In this document: positions 1 to 7,644 of the stretch, piece after piece
Layout of the letters: every line of letters starts with the position of its first letter
Position numbering within the stretch: position 1 is the stretch's first letter
DNA from: an uncultured bacterium
GTDB taxonomy: Bacteria > Patescibacteriota > Minisyncoccia > Phycocordibacterales > UBA11359
Assembly: GCA_903831815.1 (NCBI GenBank)
Contig: CAIKZC010000009.1
Coordinates: forward strand, 69,576-114,432
Reading direction: 5' to 3'
Length of the DNA: 44,857 bases
Program-made: the position numbers and the translations under genes
The notes under the pieces: model-generated
Told to the model about the DNA's origin: nothing
Seen by the model: the letters and a program-made list of their open reading frames with translations, nothing else
Database searches by the model: none

Positions 1-1
1 A

Positions 2-142
2 GGTGACAGTTTCTTTGTTCCAAACTTCCGTCAGGTCATGAAGTTCCTGCAGTACCATGGGTGCTATGGCGTGCGGGAGGATGAAATGACGGAATTCCGT
101 CGAACAGCGAACGGAAAAGGAAAAACCTCAACCGCAGAATAG
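2..142 (+). CDS. C-terminal end of an unknown protein (5' partial)
   Basis: An open frame enters from the window edge and ends at TAG 140-142, giving 46 residues that finish in a polar, basic tail (GKGKTSTAE). A strong hairpin follows 17 nt later, as expected at a gene end. No family can be recognised from so short a piece. Its richer use of CTG, GTG and CGG codons resembles the SD-led cassette genes elsewhere in the window, but the start is not visible. Confidence 0.55.
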   Translation, partial: GDSFFVPNFRQVMKFLQYHGCYGVREDEMTEFRRTANGKGKTSTAE

Positions 143-158
143 TGCCGACGGTGGATAA

Positions 159-189
159 AAGCCCTGGGAACCAACGGTTCCCAGGGCTT
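159..189 (+). terminator. Hairpin terminator after the first partial gene
   Basis: A perfect 14-bp stem (159-172 with 176-189) closes a 3-nt AAC loop. The downstream T content is modest, so termination efficiency is uncertain. It separates the partial gene from the yqeY-like gene. Confidence 0.7.
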
Positions 190-245
190 GAATTATGTTA
201 TACTTTTTAGTAGATATTTTAATAATAATTTTCAATCTAAACATC

Positions 246-695
246 ATGTTACAAAAACAAATTAAAGAAAGTATTAAGGAGGCAATGTTGGCCCGTGACA
301 GCGCCAAACTCATTACTTTGCGAGGATTGGTCAATGCCATCACCAACGAGCTCATGACGCAAAAACGTCCACTATCCGACGAACTTTCCGATGAAGATGT
401 TTTAAAAGTCCTTCAACGATTAGCGAAACAGCGTCGCGAAGCAATCGAACAATTTGCCAAGGGTAATCGTCCAGAACTAGTTGCGAGCGAAACAGCCGAA
501 CTCAAAATCATCGAGGCTTATTTGCCACAAATGATGAGCAAAGATGAAATTCGTAAAATCGCGGAAGCCAAAAAAGTAGAACTTGGAGTTACAGATAAAG
601 CCGGTGTTGGAAAATTCATGGCCGCGCTAATGAAAGATTTAAAAGGCAAAGCCAGTGGCACCGACGTCAAAGAAGTCGTCGAAAGTCTACTTTAA
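246..695 (+). CDS. GatB/YqeY domain protein (YqeY-like)
   Basis: A 149-residue protein that matches the stand-alone GatB/YqeY family: an alpha-helical fold related to the tail of the GatB subunit of the tRNA amidotransferase. Typical features are the N-terminal helix, the segment SAKLITLRGLVNAI, the LQRLAKQRREAIEQF block, and the C-terminal GKFMAALMKDLKGKASG region. I chose ATG 246 because homologues start at this point; the upstream in-frame ATG at 195 would add a hydrophobic stretch foreign to the family and overlaps a TATACT -10-like element (199-204). There is no SD. Its 3' end overlaps the convergent GAF gene by 4 nt. The family's cellular role is not well established. Confidence 0.88.
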   Translation: MLQKQIKESIKEAMLARDSAKLITLRGLVNAITNELMTQKRPLSDELSDEDVLKVLQRLAKQRREAIEQFAKGNRPELVASETAELKIIEAYLPQMMSKDEIRKIAEAKKVELGVTDKAGVGKFMAALMKDLKGKASGTDVKEVVESLL

Positions 696-1183
696 TTTTC
701 CCCATTTAATTCTTTTTCGGCGCGCTCAGCCAGATCCATCAGAATCGCAATTTCATCCACGCTAAAAATTCGTGGTTTAGTATCTTTAACGCAAAAAACT
801 CCAATCAGGTAATTTGTCTTGTGATCAACGAGAGCGATACCGGCATAAAATCTGATGAACGGATGTCCCACAACCATCGGATTATCGGCAAATCTAGAAT
901 CTTTTAAAGTATCTTCAACAACAAAAATATTCTCGGCAAGCAATGCATGTCCACAAAAAGAAATGGCTCGCTCACCTTCCTTTTCATTCAAACCCACCGC
1001 TGATTTAAACCATTCTCTATTTTCATCTATGATGGTCACGGTCGATATCGGAACATGTAATTTTTCCACAGCTTCGCGAGTCAGCTCATCAAAACGCTTT
1101 TCCGGTTTGGTATCCAGAATCGCTAATCTATGAACCGCATCTAACCTCTCCTTTTCATTTTCAGGAATTGGTGCCTTTTTCAT
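692..1183 (-). CDS. GAF-domain sensory protein
   Basis: A 163-residue protein made of one GAF domain (about residues 18-158) with no output domain. It carries the usual signature of GAF modules found in cyclic-di-GMP enzymes and kinases: AILDTKPEKRFDELT at the start, then DENREWFKS, ISFCGHA, DSRFADNPMV and IRFYAGIALV, and later FCVKDTKPR. GAF domains bind small ligands or sense redox state. As a free-standing domain it may act as a binding protein or in trans. A -10-like TAAAAT lies 6 nt before the ATG with no SD, predicting a leaderless mRNA. The 3' end overlaps the convergent yqeY-like gene by 4 nt. Confidence 0.88.
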   Translation of the reverse strand: MKKAPIPENEKERLDAVHRLAILDTKPEKRFDELTREAVEKLHVPISTVTIIDENREWFKSAVGLNEKEGERAISFCGHALLAENIFVVEDTLKDSRFADNPMVVGHPFIRFYAGIALVDHKTNYLIGVFCVKDTKPRIFSVDEIAILMDLAERAEKELNGEN

Positions 1184-1189
1184 CGTTTA

Positions 1190-1217
1190 ATTTTACCACA
1201 TCAAAAACTTTTTGTAA
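1190..1217 (-). promoter_or_regulatory. Promoter of the GAF gene, leaderless geometry
   Basis: On the minus strand a TAAAAT -10 (1190-1195) lies 6 nt from the ATG, with a weak TTACAA -35-like element at 1212-1217. Transcription would start at or next to the A of the ATG. Confidence 0.55.
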
Positions 1218-1236
1218 CAACTGGAAGATCCAAGAA

Positions 1237-1376
1237 ATAAATCCCCAAGCAACACATGTTGATGACAACGTACATCAACAAGTTCAATCGATCCTAAGGA
1301 TAACCCCAGTAAAGGTACCAGAACATCCTCGGAACAAATCGACAGGCAACAAAACCTGATTTGCTTAGGGGTTTAT
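1237..1376. ncRNA. Candidate structured RNA (multi-stem junction)
   Basis: A closing stem pairs 1237-1251 with 1362-1376 (with bulges). It encloses a perfect 8-bp hairpin (1257-1264 with 1273-1280), a small hairpin ATCC-TAA-GGAT near 1291-1301, a possible GTTC/GAAC pairing (1282-1285 with 1332-1335), and a CAGG/CCTG hairpin (1343-1346 with 1355-1358). It lies between the DUF1059 gene and the GAF gene. Strand is unresolved. A minus-strand transcript would end in a T-rich tail after the closing stem and could be the 3' UTR of the DUF1059 gene. I do not recognise a known RNA family. Confidence 0.45.
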
Positions 1377-1384
1377 GCCTTTAA

Positions 1385-1570
1385 TTAAGCATGAGCCTTT
1401 GCTTCAAACATTGCCATCATTTCATCATCTGTCTTGCCTTTAACTTCATCGGGATGTTGCAATTTCACGTGTGTCATCATTTTTTTCGCAACTTCAGCAG
1501 CCGTATTACCGCGGGCTTCAAAACTGCAATTTATTGCCGGATTTAACTCTTTGCATGCTAATTTCATCAT
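1385..1570 (-). CDS. DUF1059 small protein
   Basis: A 61-residue protein with the DUF1059 pattern: an N-terminal KLACKELNP, a CSFEARG segment, TAAEVAKKMMTHVKLQHP, and a short acidic and helical C-terminus. Function of the family is unknown. Two Met codons stand in tandem (1570 and 1567), and either may be the start; no SD is visible. It is transcribed toward the GAF gene with a 200-nt gap that contains a candidate structured RNA. Confidence 0.8.
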   Translation of the reverse strand: MMKLACKELNPAINCSFEARGNTAAEVAKKMMTHVKLQHPDEVKGKTDDEMMAMFEAKAHA

Positions 1571-1683
1571 AATTTTATTCGCTAATTAAATTAACGCCTA
1601 ATAATATGAAGTTCGACACTTCGGTTTATCTGCCGAATTAAGATAAGTTTTATTACAAAATTATCAAATTACGTTTATTGCAC

Positions 1684-1706
1684 TATACAAAAAATTGTGG
1701 TGTGAT
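1684..1706 (+). promoter_or_regulatory. Possible promoter for the 1737 gene
   Basis: Two overlapping arrangements are possible: TTATCA (1661-1666) with TATACA (1684-1689), spacing 17, or TTGCAC (1678-1683) with TGTGAT (1701-1706), spacing 17. Neither is a perfect match, so the choice is open. Confidence 0.4.
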
Positions 1707-1736
1707 AGCATTAATGCGGAAAGAAAGGAGGCTGTC

Positions 1737-2063
1737 ATGGATGGCGGTTGCCGAAAGCGTCTGCCATGTGCCTTGTGGCCGTGGTGTCGTTGGTCCTGTG
1801 TACAGAGGACTGTCAATGAGTTTCGTACCACTTCAGGCAAGAAGCCTTTAGGGGGACGAGAGCTGATGATGGAGTATCGCCAATTAACGAAATTGGATCT
1901 CCCCACCAGTAAACCGGCGCATTTTTGGACTATGGATGGTACAACCCTTAAATGGGATTTTGTTGAGGATATACCAATCCACCCAGACCTATGGGTCCGC
2001 ACTGCTTGGTGCGAAGCCATGTTGGCAACCCTAGATGCAGCCTGTACAAGAAGTTGCTGCTAG
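1737..2063 (+). CDS. Unknown Cys/Trp-rich protein (SD-led cassette)
   Basis: A 108-residue protein of no recognised family. It is rich in Cys and Trp near both ends (CALWPWCRWSC; CTRSCC at the C-terminus), with a middle segment that reads like a folded domain. The start ATG 1737 is set by AAAGGAGG (1724-1731) 5 nt upstream. An internal Met pair at 1866 is an alternative start that would remove the Cys-rich N-terminus. A perfect hairpin terminator follows. SD, codon use and private terminator make it a member of the cassette-like gene set described in the findings. Confidence 0.6.
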   Translation: MDGGCRKRLPCALWPWCRWSCVQRTVNEFRTTSGKKPLGGRELMMEYRQLTKLDLPTSKPAHFWTMDGTTLKWDFVEDIPIHPDLWVRTAWCEAMLATLDAACTRSCC

Positions 2064-2093
2064 CAATCTCCTGCAACGCATCGATAAGTGGTT

Positions 2094-2127
2094 GGAGACA
2101 TGAAAATCCTCACATGTCTCCTTTTTT
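2094..2127 (+). terminator. Rho-independent terminator of the 1737 gene
   Basis: A 9-bp perfect stem (2094-2102 with 2113-2121) is followed by six T residues. Confidence 0.85.
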
Positions 2128-2141
2128 ACTCCGCTCAAATG

Positions 2142-2213
2142 TGACCCTACAGAGAATCGAACTCTGATTACTGCCTTGAGAAGGCAATGTCCTAACCGTT
2201 AGACGATAGGGCC
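2142..2213 (-). tRNA. tRNA-Glu (anticodon CUC)
   Basis: The minus strand folds as a full cloverleaf: acceptor GGCCCTA with TAGGGTC (one G-U pair), a D arm, the anticodon loop TTCTCAA with anticodon CTC, and a T arm containing GTTCGATTC. The discriminator base is A and CCA is not encoded, so it must be added by a nucleotidyltransferase. It lies between the terminator of the 1737 gene and murF. Confidence 0.93.
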
Positions 2214-2279
2214 GTGCGAAAAATATAACATGAAAATGTAATAAGTGAAAGAGAAGCGGAAGTGCCTTTCGAATCTCTT

Positions 2280-3578
2280 TTATCTTGTTGTCCACTCCTC
2301 CTCTTGTCTCACCAACAGTTCACCCGCCTTATCTGGATTTAACATAATTTCTTTCACCGCCATCTCCATACGCATTGATTGAGAACCTTTTACGAGCACC
2401 ACATCCCCTTCCGCGATCATATTTTGAATAAACGCGCCGGCTTCTTGCGAAGAATCGAATTGCAAAATATTTTTCTCGCTCATACCGGCGTCCTGTGCCG
2501 CTTCCGCCATGCGACGAGAGCGTACGCCAACCGTAACAAAAATATCGCAACTTTTGGCGGCAAGTGTACCAATATCTTTATGTGCTTCCGAAGAATGTGC
2601 TCCAAGCTCCATCATGTCTCCGAGCACCGCAATCCTGCGTTTAACTTTTGCCAAAGTTCCCAAAGTCTGAAGGGCTTCGGTTGTTGCCACCGGTGAAGCA
2701 TTGTATGTATCATCAATAATCAAACTTCCTTTAATACCGTCGATCAAATGCATGCGTCCGCTTGGCGGAATATTATTTTTAAGTGCCAACTTCATTTGCT
2801 CAGGATGAATTCCTTGCGCATATCCGACTGCCATGGCGGCCAGAGCCGGATAGACATGATGCTTGCCGAGAGATCCAAACAATTCTATATCAAGCGGTGT
2901 GCCAGCGTAGTCAACATTAAAACCAATACCTGTGGGAAAATTGCCTTTACCGTTTTTTTCGGTCAACACTTTGTAATGACTGGCTTTTATAATTCCCCCA
3001 TCAAAGCCATAAAATATTTTTTTACTTTCCGTGTAATCACCAAAAGCGCGCACATCTTCATCGTCATAATTTAAGATCGCGATACCGGCGGGTCCAAGAG
3101 CTCGCACCAAATAAGCTTTTTCCTGAATCAGATCTTCGCGATTTTTGAAATACTCAACATGCACGGGAGTTTTACCGAAACGAGTTACAACAGAAATATC
3201 GGGCTTGAGCCACGTGGTCAATGACCGAATATCGCTGGGTCGATCGGCACCAACTTCTAAAACAAGCCATTCCGGATATTCATGCTCGGAAGCTATGAGG
3301 GAGAGTCCGTGGAACACGTTAGACAGCCAAGCAAAAGGATTATTCCAACCGTTGTCACAACCCAAGATCGTAAGCGGCACACCAATTTCGCTATTAAAAC
3401 TTTTTTCACTTTTGCGAATATGTTGACTTGATGACAAAACGGAGAAAATCGCGTCTTTGGTTGAAGTTTTACCTACACTTCCGGTGACCGTGATTATTTT
3501 AGGATGATATTTTTTAATGACTTGCCGCGCCTCTTTTTGTAATACAAAAACAATAATTTCTTTAACAAATTTTTTCAT
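2280..3578 (-). CDS. murF: UDP-MurNAc-tripeptide-D-Ala-D-Ala ligase (MurF)
   Basis: A 432-residue Mur ligase that adds D-Ala-D-Ala to UDP-MurNAc-tripeptide in the cytoplasm, the last soluble step of the wall precursor. The ATP-binding loop GSVGKTST is at residues 33-40. The family block IIDDTYNASPVATTEAL and the C-terminal domain start RIAVLGDMMELG are typical of MurF rather than MurC, D or E. It is slightly short because the N-terminal UDP-binding domain is reduced: the P-loop sits only 32 residues from the start. It lies 39 nt downstream of ftsI but has its own extended -10 box, so it may be transcribed independently. Confidence 0.93.
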   Translation of the reverse strand: MKKFVKEIIVFVLQKEARQVIKKYHPKIITVTGSVGKTSTKDAIFSVLSSSQHIRKSEKSFNSEIGVPLTILGCDNGWNNPFAWLSNVFHGLSLIASEHEYPEWLVLEVGADRPSDIRSLTTWLKPDISVVTRFGKTPVHVEYFKNREDLIQEKAYLVRALGPAGIAILNYDDEDVRAFGDYTESKKIFYGFDGGIIKASHYKVLTEKNGKGNFPTGIGFNVDYAGTPLDIELFGSLGKHHVYPALAAMAVGYAQGIHPEQMKLALKNNIPPSGRMHLIDGIKGSLIIDDTYNASPVATTEALQTLGTLAKVKRRIAVLGDMMELGAHSSEAHKDIGTLAAKSCDIFVTVGVRSRRMAEAAQDAGMSEKNILQFDSSQEAGAFIQNMIAEGDVVLVKGSQSMRMEMAVKEIMLNPDKAGELLVRQEEEWTTR

Positions 3579-3584
3579 GTTTAA

Positions 3585-3593
3585 ATTGTAGCA
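3585..3593 (-). promoter_or_regulatory. Extended -10 promoter of murF, leaderless geometry
   Basis: On the minus strand TGC-TACAAT lies exactly 6 nt before the murF ATG. No good -35 is present, which an extended -10 can tolerate. The predicted mRNA starts at the ATG. Confidence 0.6.
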
Positions 3594-3617
3594 TTTTTAT
3601 CTTAAAATAGTGTAGCC

Positions 3618-5321
3618 CTATCGATCCGGCGGAATTTGGTAATAATTGATCAAGAATTTGACCGCATCAATGAATGGTTGAGTAAGAGAATGCGATGCGT
3701 ATTCGACGTCTTTTGGATATACAGTGTAAAGGAAGACAAGAAAACGAGGGTTATATGCTGGGAAATAACCAAAGAATGAATGTAAATATCTATCAGTGTA
3801 ATATCCACCTTGCGGATTGGCAATTTGAGCCGTACCTGTTTTTGCCGCAATGCTATAATTGGTTTGTTTTATCGCACCTTCAAGCAACGCTTGATCCACA
3901 ACATTGACGAGCATTTGAGTGATCGTATCGGCAGTCGATTTTTTGATGACTTGCCTACCTTGCACGATCGGAGTTGTTTTTACCAAACCATTTAGATAAT
4001 CGATCTCTTTCGTGACATGAGGAGTGACTAAAACGCCTCCGTTAGCCAAAGCCGAAAGCGCGCGTGTAATAACGATCGGTGACATGGCGATTCCCTGACC
4101 ATATGAAGCGGTAGCATGTTCAATGTCACGTGTGTTCTTTAAGTTATTGATCAAACCATGAGCTTCATTCGGCAAATCAATACCGGATTTTTCTCCTAAA
4201 CCGAAATTTTCCAAGTATTGACTGGAAAGCGTATTCCCAAGTTTACCGGCCACGTAAGCCGCGCCCATATTAAGTGATTGATTTAAAACTTGTTGCATCG
4301 GCACTACACCTCGCGCAACTCCGTCGTAGTTGCAGAACTTTTTATTATTCAAAGTTTCGCAACCTTTGTCGTTGTAAGTTGAATTTACGGTCACTACTCC
4401 GGCATCAAGTCCGGAGGCCATGGTCAAAGCTTTTACGATCGATCCCATTTCATAAACATTTTCAACGAGAGGATTATTAAATACTGTCGGGTCTTTTACG
4501 GTTTGAAAAGTATTTGGATCATAGGTCGGGTAACTTCCGAGGGCATATATTTCTCCCGTCTTCGGGTCAATAATGATCCCGCCAGTCATGACGGAATTAA
4601 ATTTTTTATTCGTTTCGGTCAACTGTTCATCTAGAAAAGATTGAACCGTCGGTTCGATCGTCGTCACAACATCACCCTCTTGATTATCCGATGAAGCTAT
4701 TGAACCAATATCAGTAAACATTTGAGCAAATGAATTGACCTGCATATTTTGAGTTGAACGTTCCAAAATAGAATCATCCGAACTTTCCAAACCGGTACGT
4801 CCAACAAGATCGTTGCCTTTAAAACCAACAAAACCTATGCTTTGTGCCGCTAGCGTAGCGCCTGGATAAAACCGCCATTGTTCTTTATATAGACCGACTC
4901 CGGGAATTTTTTGTGCGGTGATTTTATCAGCCTGCTCCGAACTCAAACGATGTGATATTTCTTCATAAGAATCGTTTGTTTTGCCTGCTTTTTGAATAAA
5001 CGAAGCATGGTCGATAGTAATGACGGTTGATAATTTTTTATAAACATCTTCGGCGTTAATAATTAGTCTTGGATTTACAGTAAGAAAAAAACCAGGCTTA
5101 TCGGTTGCCGCAAAAGTTCGCAAACCGCCTTTGTCGACAAAATATATATTACCTCGATCAAATATTGTTTGACTCGAACTAATATATTGATGATCGGCTT
5201 GTAATTTAAAGGATTGACTGTAAACAACCTGTAAAAAATACAAACGAATAATGAGAACTGCGGCACAGCAAATAATCAGGGTGGAAAATAATCGTATTCT
5301 TGTGGCAAAATTATAGCGCAT
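3618..5321 (-). CDS. ftsI: Division transpeptidase, class B PBP (FtsI)
   Basis: A 567-residue class B penicillin-binding protein that cross-links septal peptidoglycan in the periplasm. One N-terminal membrane anchor (about residues 12-33) is followed by a pedestal domain with a DRGNIY block and a transpeptidase domain. The three active-site motifs are intact: S294-IVK297, S349-LN351 and K494-TG. Position downstream of mraZ, rsmH and an ftsL-like gene identifies it as FtsI rather than the elongation PBP, which is encoded separately at 7645-9315. It overlaps the ftsL-like gene by 11 nt, implying translational coupling. Confidence 0.93.
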   Translation of the reverse strand: MRYNFATRIRLFSTLIICCAAVLIIRLYFLQVVYSQSFKLQADHQYISSSQTIFDRGNIYFVDKGGLRTFAATDKPGFFLTVNPRLIINAEDVYKKLSTVITIDHASFIQKAGKTNDSYEEISHRLSSEQADKITAQKIPGVGLYKEQWRFYPGATLAAQSIGFVGFKGNDLVGRTGLESSDDSILERSTQNMQVNSFAQMFTDIGSIASSDNQEGDVVTTIEPTVQSFLDEQLTETNKKFNSVMTGGIIIDPKTGEIYALGSYPTYDPNTFQTVKDPTVFNNPLVENVYEMGSIVKALTMASGLDAGVVTVNSTYNDKGCETLNNKKFCNYDGVARGVVPMQQVLNQSLNMGAAYVAGKLGNTLSSQYLENFGLGEKSGIDLPNEAHGLINNLKNTRDIEHATASYGQGIAMSPIVITRALSALANGGVLVTPHVTKEIDYLNGLVKTTPIVQGRQVIKKSTADTITQMLVNVVDQALLEGAIKQTNYSIAAKTGTAQIANPQGGYYTDRYLHSFFGYFPAYNPRFLVFLYTVYPKDVEYASHSLTQPFIDAVKFLINYYQIPPDR

Positions 5322-5631
5322 TTAAAGACAGAGTGCTGTTTACTGGTTTTTGAACGATAAAAATTTGTTGTTTAGAAGCATCTAGGAAACCTTGAGAATA
5401 AGCAAAATCGAGCGTAATCTTGTTCTTTAGACTAACATATTGTGATTCGAGATCACCAATAGAAGCGGAGCTGTTGGCAAGGGTTTTTTCGGCATTTGTG
5501 GCCGCCACAACGTTAAAAACCGTTCGATTTACGGCATAGATATAACCGCCGGCTAACATAATATTTAGGGAAAGCAGCATCCAGACGATCGGTATTTTAA
5601 AATTTTGAATTTTGTTAAATAGGTTTTTCAT
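5311..5631 (-). CDS. FtsL-like small membrane protein
   Basis: A 106-residue bitopic protein: short cytoplasmic basic head, one membrane span (about residues 14-34), then an extracytoplasmic part predicted to be helical. FtsL sequences are poorly conserved, so the call rests on size, topology and position exactly between rsmH and ftsI. It would form part of the FtsB/FtsL/FtsQ-type subcomplex that controls septal wall synthesis. It is 2 nt downstream of rsmH and overlaps ftsI by 11 nt. Confidence 0.7.
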   Translation of the reverse strand: MKNLFNKIQNFKIPIVWMLLSLNIMLAGGYIYAVNRTVFNVVAATNAEKTLANSSASIGDLESQYVSLKNKITLDFAYSQGFLDASKQQIFIVQKPVNSTLSLNAL

Positions 5632-5633
5632 AT

Positions 5634-6518
5634 TTAAATTTTTTCTATGATTCTTAATTTCGCGCTTCGTGATCTTGGGTTCTCTGCAACTTCCTGCGGG
5701 CTCGGGGTAATCGGTTTCTTATTAATCAGCTTCCCCTCGCCCGCCACCGCCTTCTCCTTAAAAAATCTTTTGACAATTCTATCTTCCAAACTATGAAAAG
5801 AAATTAGCGCCATTCGTCCGCCGGGTTTTAATTTCGCAAAAGCTTTCGGTAGTGCTTCTTTAATAGCCCCGAGCTCATCGTTGACCGCAATGCGGATTGC
5901 CTGAAATGTTTTGGTAGCCGGATTTATTTTTTTGAAACCAAATTTTGGAACGGCGCTTGCAATAATTTCCGCGAGCTGCTCGGTTGTTTCAATCGCCCGG
6001 ATTTCCCGCGCCGTCACAATAGCTTTGGCAATACGTCGAGCAAATCGGTCTTCACCATAAGCGTAGATGATATCGGCTAGCGTTTGTTCGGCCCAGGTAT
6101 TTACAATTTCGTAAGCGGTGATATCGGTCGACAACAAATCTTTCTTCATGGTCATGAGCAGCGGTTCACTCGTTTTGAAACTAAAACCTCGTCCGGATCC
6201 TTCAATCTGATCTGAACTAAGTCCGAGGTCAAAAAGAATTCCATCGACTTGCTCCACTCCGGCTTGATCCAAAACTTTATCTAAATTACGAAAATTTTCT
6301 TGAAAGAAGCTGGCGTTAAGCGATTTGATATTTTGTTTTGCCCGAGTGATCGCATCTGCGTCAACATCGATACCGATTACGCGAACATCTCCATTAAGTT
6401 TTTCCAAAACCAACTGACTGTGTCCGCCGGCATTGAGTGTCGCATCAACAAAAACGGATCCCGGTTTGAGATTTAGTCCATCTACTGATTCATGTAAAAG
6501 AACAGTTGTGTGTGCCAT
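5634..6518 (-). CDS. rsmH: 16S rRNA m4C1402 methyltransferase (RsmH/MraW)
   Basis: A 294-residue SAM-dependent enzyme that N4-methylates C1402 in the 16S rRNA decoding centre. Family blocks are the N-terminal HTTVLLHESVDGL, the SAM site VDATLNAGGHS, the LFDLGLSSDQI block, FQAIRIAVNDEL and LISFHSLEDRIVKRFF. Length is close to the usual 300-310. It starts 3 nt after mraZ ends, in the conserved mraZ-rsmH-ftsL-ftsI order. Confidence 0.96.
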   Translation of the reverse strand: MAHTTVLLHESVDGLNLKPGSVFVDATLNAGGHSQLVLEKLNGDVRVIGIDVDADAITRAKQNIKSLNASFFQENFRNLDKVLDQAGVEQVDGILFDLGLSSDQIEGSGRGFSFKTSEPLLMTMKKDLLSTDITAYEIVNTWAEQTLADIIYAYGEDRFARRIAKAIVTAREIRAIETTEQLAEIIASAVPKFGFKKINPATKTFQAIRIAVNDELGAIKEALPKAFAKLKPGGRMALISFHSLEDRIVKRFFKEKAVAGEGKLINKKPITPSPQEVAENPRSRSAKLRIIEKI

Positions 6519-6521
6519 AAA

Positions 6522-6956
6522 TTAGATCATGCCAATTTCCCCCAGTTTTTCGGCCAAATTATCGGCTTCGATCTCGACTTTTCCTTTGTAAGCCGCCCAA
6601 CGAGTTTCATCCCAAATTTCCACTCGATTGTGCATGCCGGCAAAGACGACCCTCTCTCCCAATCCGGCGAACTTTTTTAAAAAATCCGGAATGAGAATAC
6701 GACCGACACTGTCCACTTCAACTTCAGCGGCGCCGGCGAGCATAAAACGATTAAGCCCGCGACTGCCCGACTGACCAACACTGAGACTCGCCAATTTCTC
6801 CGAAAACTTTTCCCATTCTTTTAAGGGATAAAGGAAAAGACATGTATCGAGACCGCGAGTCACCACAATATGCTTGCCAACTTGATTGCGAAATCGCACC
6901 GGCAGTGAGATTCGGTTTTTTTCGTCGACTGTATGGATATATTCACCGATAAGCAT
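6522..6956 (-). CDS. mraZ: Transcriptional regulator MraZ
   Basis: A 144-residue AbrB-fold protein with two SpoVT/MraZ repeats (about residues 1-60 and 70-130). The family signatures DEKNRISLPVRFR and VDSVGRILIPDFL both carry the DxxGR/DxxNR-like core. MraZ forms a ring that binds repeated TGGGA-like boxes in its own promoter and controls the division and wall cluster. Four such boxes lie directly upstream here, so autoregulation is well supported. Confidence 0.95.
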   Translation of the reverse strand: MLIGEYIHTVDEKNRISLPVRFRNQVGKHIVVTRGLDTCLFLYPLKEWEKFSEKLASLSVGQSGSRGLNRFMLAGAAEVEVDSVGRILIPDFLKKFAGLGERVVFAGMHNRVEIWDETRWAAYKGKVEIEADNLAEKLGEIGMI

Positions 6957-6967
6957 ATTTTTTGATT

Positions 6968-7003
6968 TACCACTTCATCCCACTTACTTACCATTTTATC
7001 CCA
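6968..7003 (-). promoter_or_regulatory. MraZ operator: four boxes
   Basis: On the minus strand the order is TGGGA (6999-7003), 5 nt, TGGTA (6989-6993), 6 nt, TGGGA (6978-6982), 5 nt, TGGTA (6968-6972). Roughly 10-11-nt periodicity puts them on one face of the helix, as known for MraZ sites. Confidence 0.8.
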
Positions 7004-7022
7004 CTTTGCAACAAAAGTACAA
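6993..7022 (-). promoter_or_regulatory. Likely mraZ promoter
   Basis: TTGTAC (7017-7022) and TAAAAT (6993-6998) are spaced 18 nt apart on the minus strand. The first MraZ box falls in the spacer next to the -10, so bound MraZ would occlude RNA polymerase. Confidence 0.55.
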
Positions 7023-7062
7023 CAAAAGTTATCCACAGTTTTGTGAATTTTTCCGGCGCAAC

Positions 7063-7090
7063 AAAAAAGCCTGCAACTACAGGCTTTTTT
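7063..7090. terminator. Bidirectional terminator between greA and mraZ
   Basis: An 11-bp perfect stem (7063-7073 with 7080-7090) has A and T tracts on both sides. It ends the greA transcript on the minus strand. Confidence 0.88.
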
Positions 7091-7111
7091 GTACATTTTT
7101 AGCAGTTTTTC

Positions 7112-7579
7112 TTATGCCGTATCCACTATAGTATAAGGGATTATCCCCTTTGGACTCTTGAAGTCAAAAGTCTGTCCTTTTTTCTTGCCCATTAGCTCTG
7201 CGCCTAATGGAGAAGTATAAGAAAGTTTTCCGGAACTTAAGTCGGCCTCTTCGCTACTCACGATTGTATATTCAGAATCTTCTTTTGTGTTTTCTTTTCG
7301 TAAAACTATTTTCGAACCGATAGTTACGACATCAACGGTATGACCGGAAACAATGAGTGCATTCTTGAGGATGGACTCGATCTTATTGATACGATCTTCA
7401 ATATTGGATTGCGCTTCGCGAGCTTCTTGATATTCCGCATTTTCGGAAAGATCACCCAAAGATTTTGCATATTCGAGATCTTGCGCAATTTCTTTACGTC
7501 TAACGGTCTTCAAATTTTCGAGCTCGGAACTTAGAGCGCTAAATTTCTCTTTAGTTAAATATGTATTTTCCTGATTCAT
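7112..7579 (-). CDS. greA: Transcription elongation factor GreA
   Basis: A 155-residue factor that enters the RNA polymerase secondary channel and stimulates cleavage of back-tracked RNA. The N-terminal coiled coil carries the acidic tip block DLSENAEYQEAREAQ (about residues 43-57). The C-terminal domain has SYTSPLGAELMGKKKGQ, typical of the family. Length is normal. A bidirectional terminator follows, separating it from mraZ. Confidence 0.96.
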   Translation of the reverse strand: MNQENTYLTKEKFSALSSELENLKTVRRKEIAQDLEYAKSLGDLSENAEYQEAREAQSNIEDRINKIESILKNALIVSGHTVDVVTIGSKIVLRKENTKEDSEYTIVSSEEADLSSGKLSYTSPLGAELMGKKKGQTFDFKSPKGIIPYTIVDTA

Positions 7580-7644
7580 ACAAATACTTAGTTAATTTGT
7601 GTAGGGGTCATTGTAACAGACGACAATATATTGTCAACCAATTT

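Noticed and set aside
1168-1359. 63-residue plus-strand frame over the intergenic structured region
   Set aside because: No SD, overlaps the GAF gene start and the RNA-like stems; the base pairing explains the conservation of pattern better.
7029-7037. Replication origin near mraZ because of a perfect DnaA box
   Set aside because: A single box without a cluster, an AT-rich unwinding element or dnaA/dnaN nearby is not enough.
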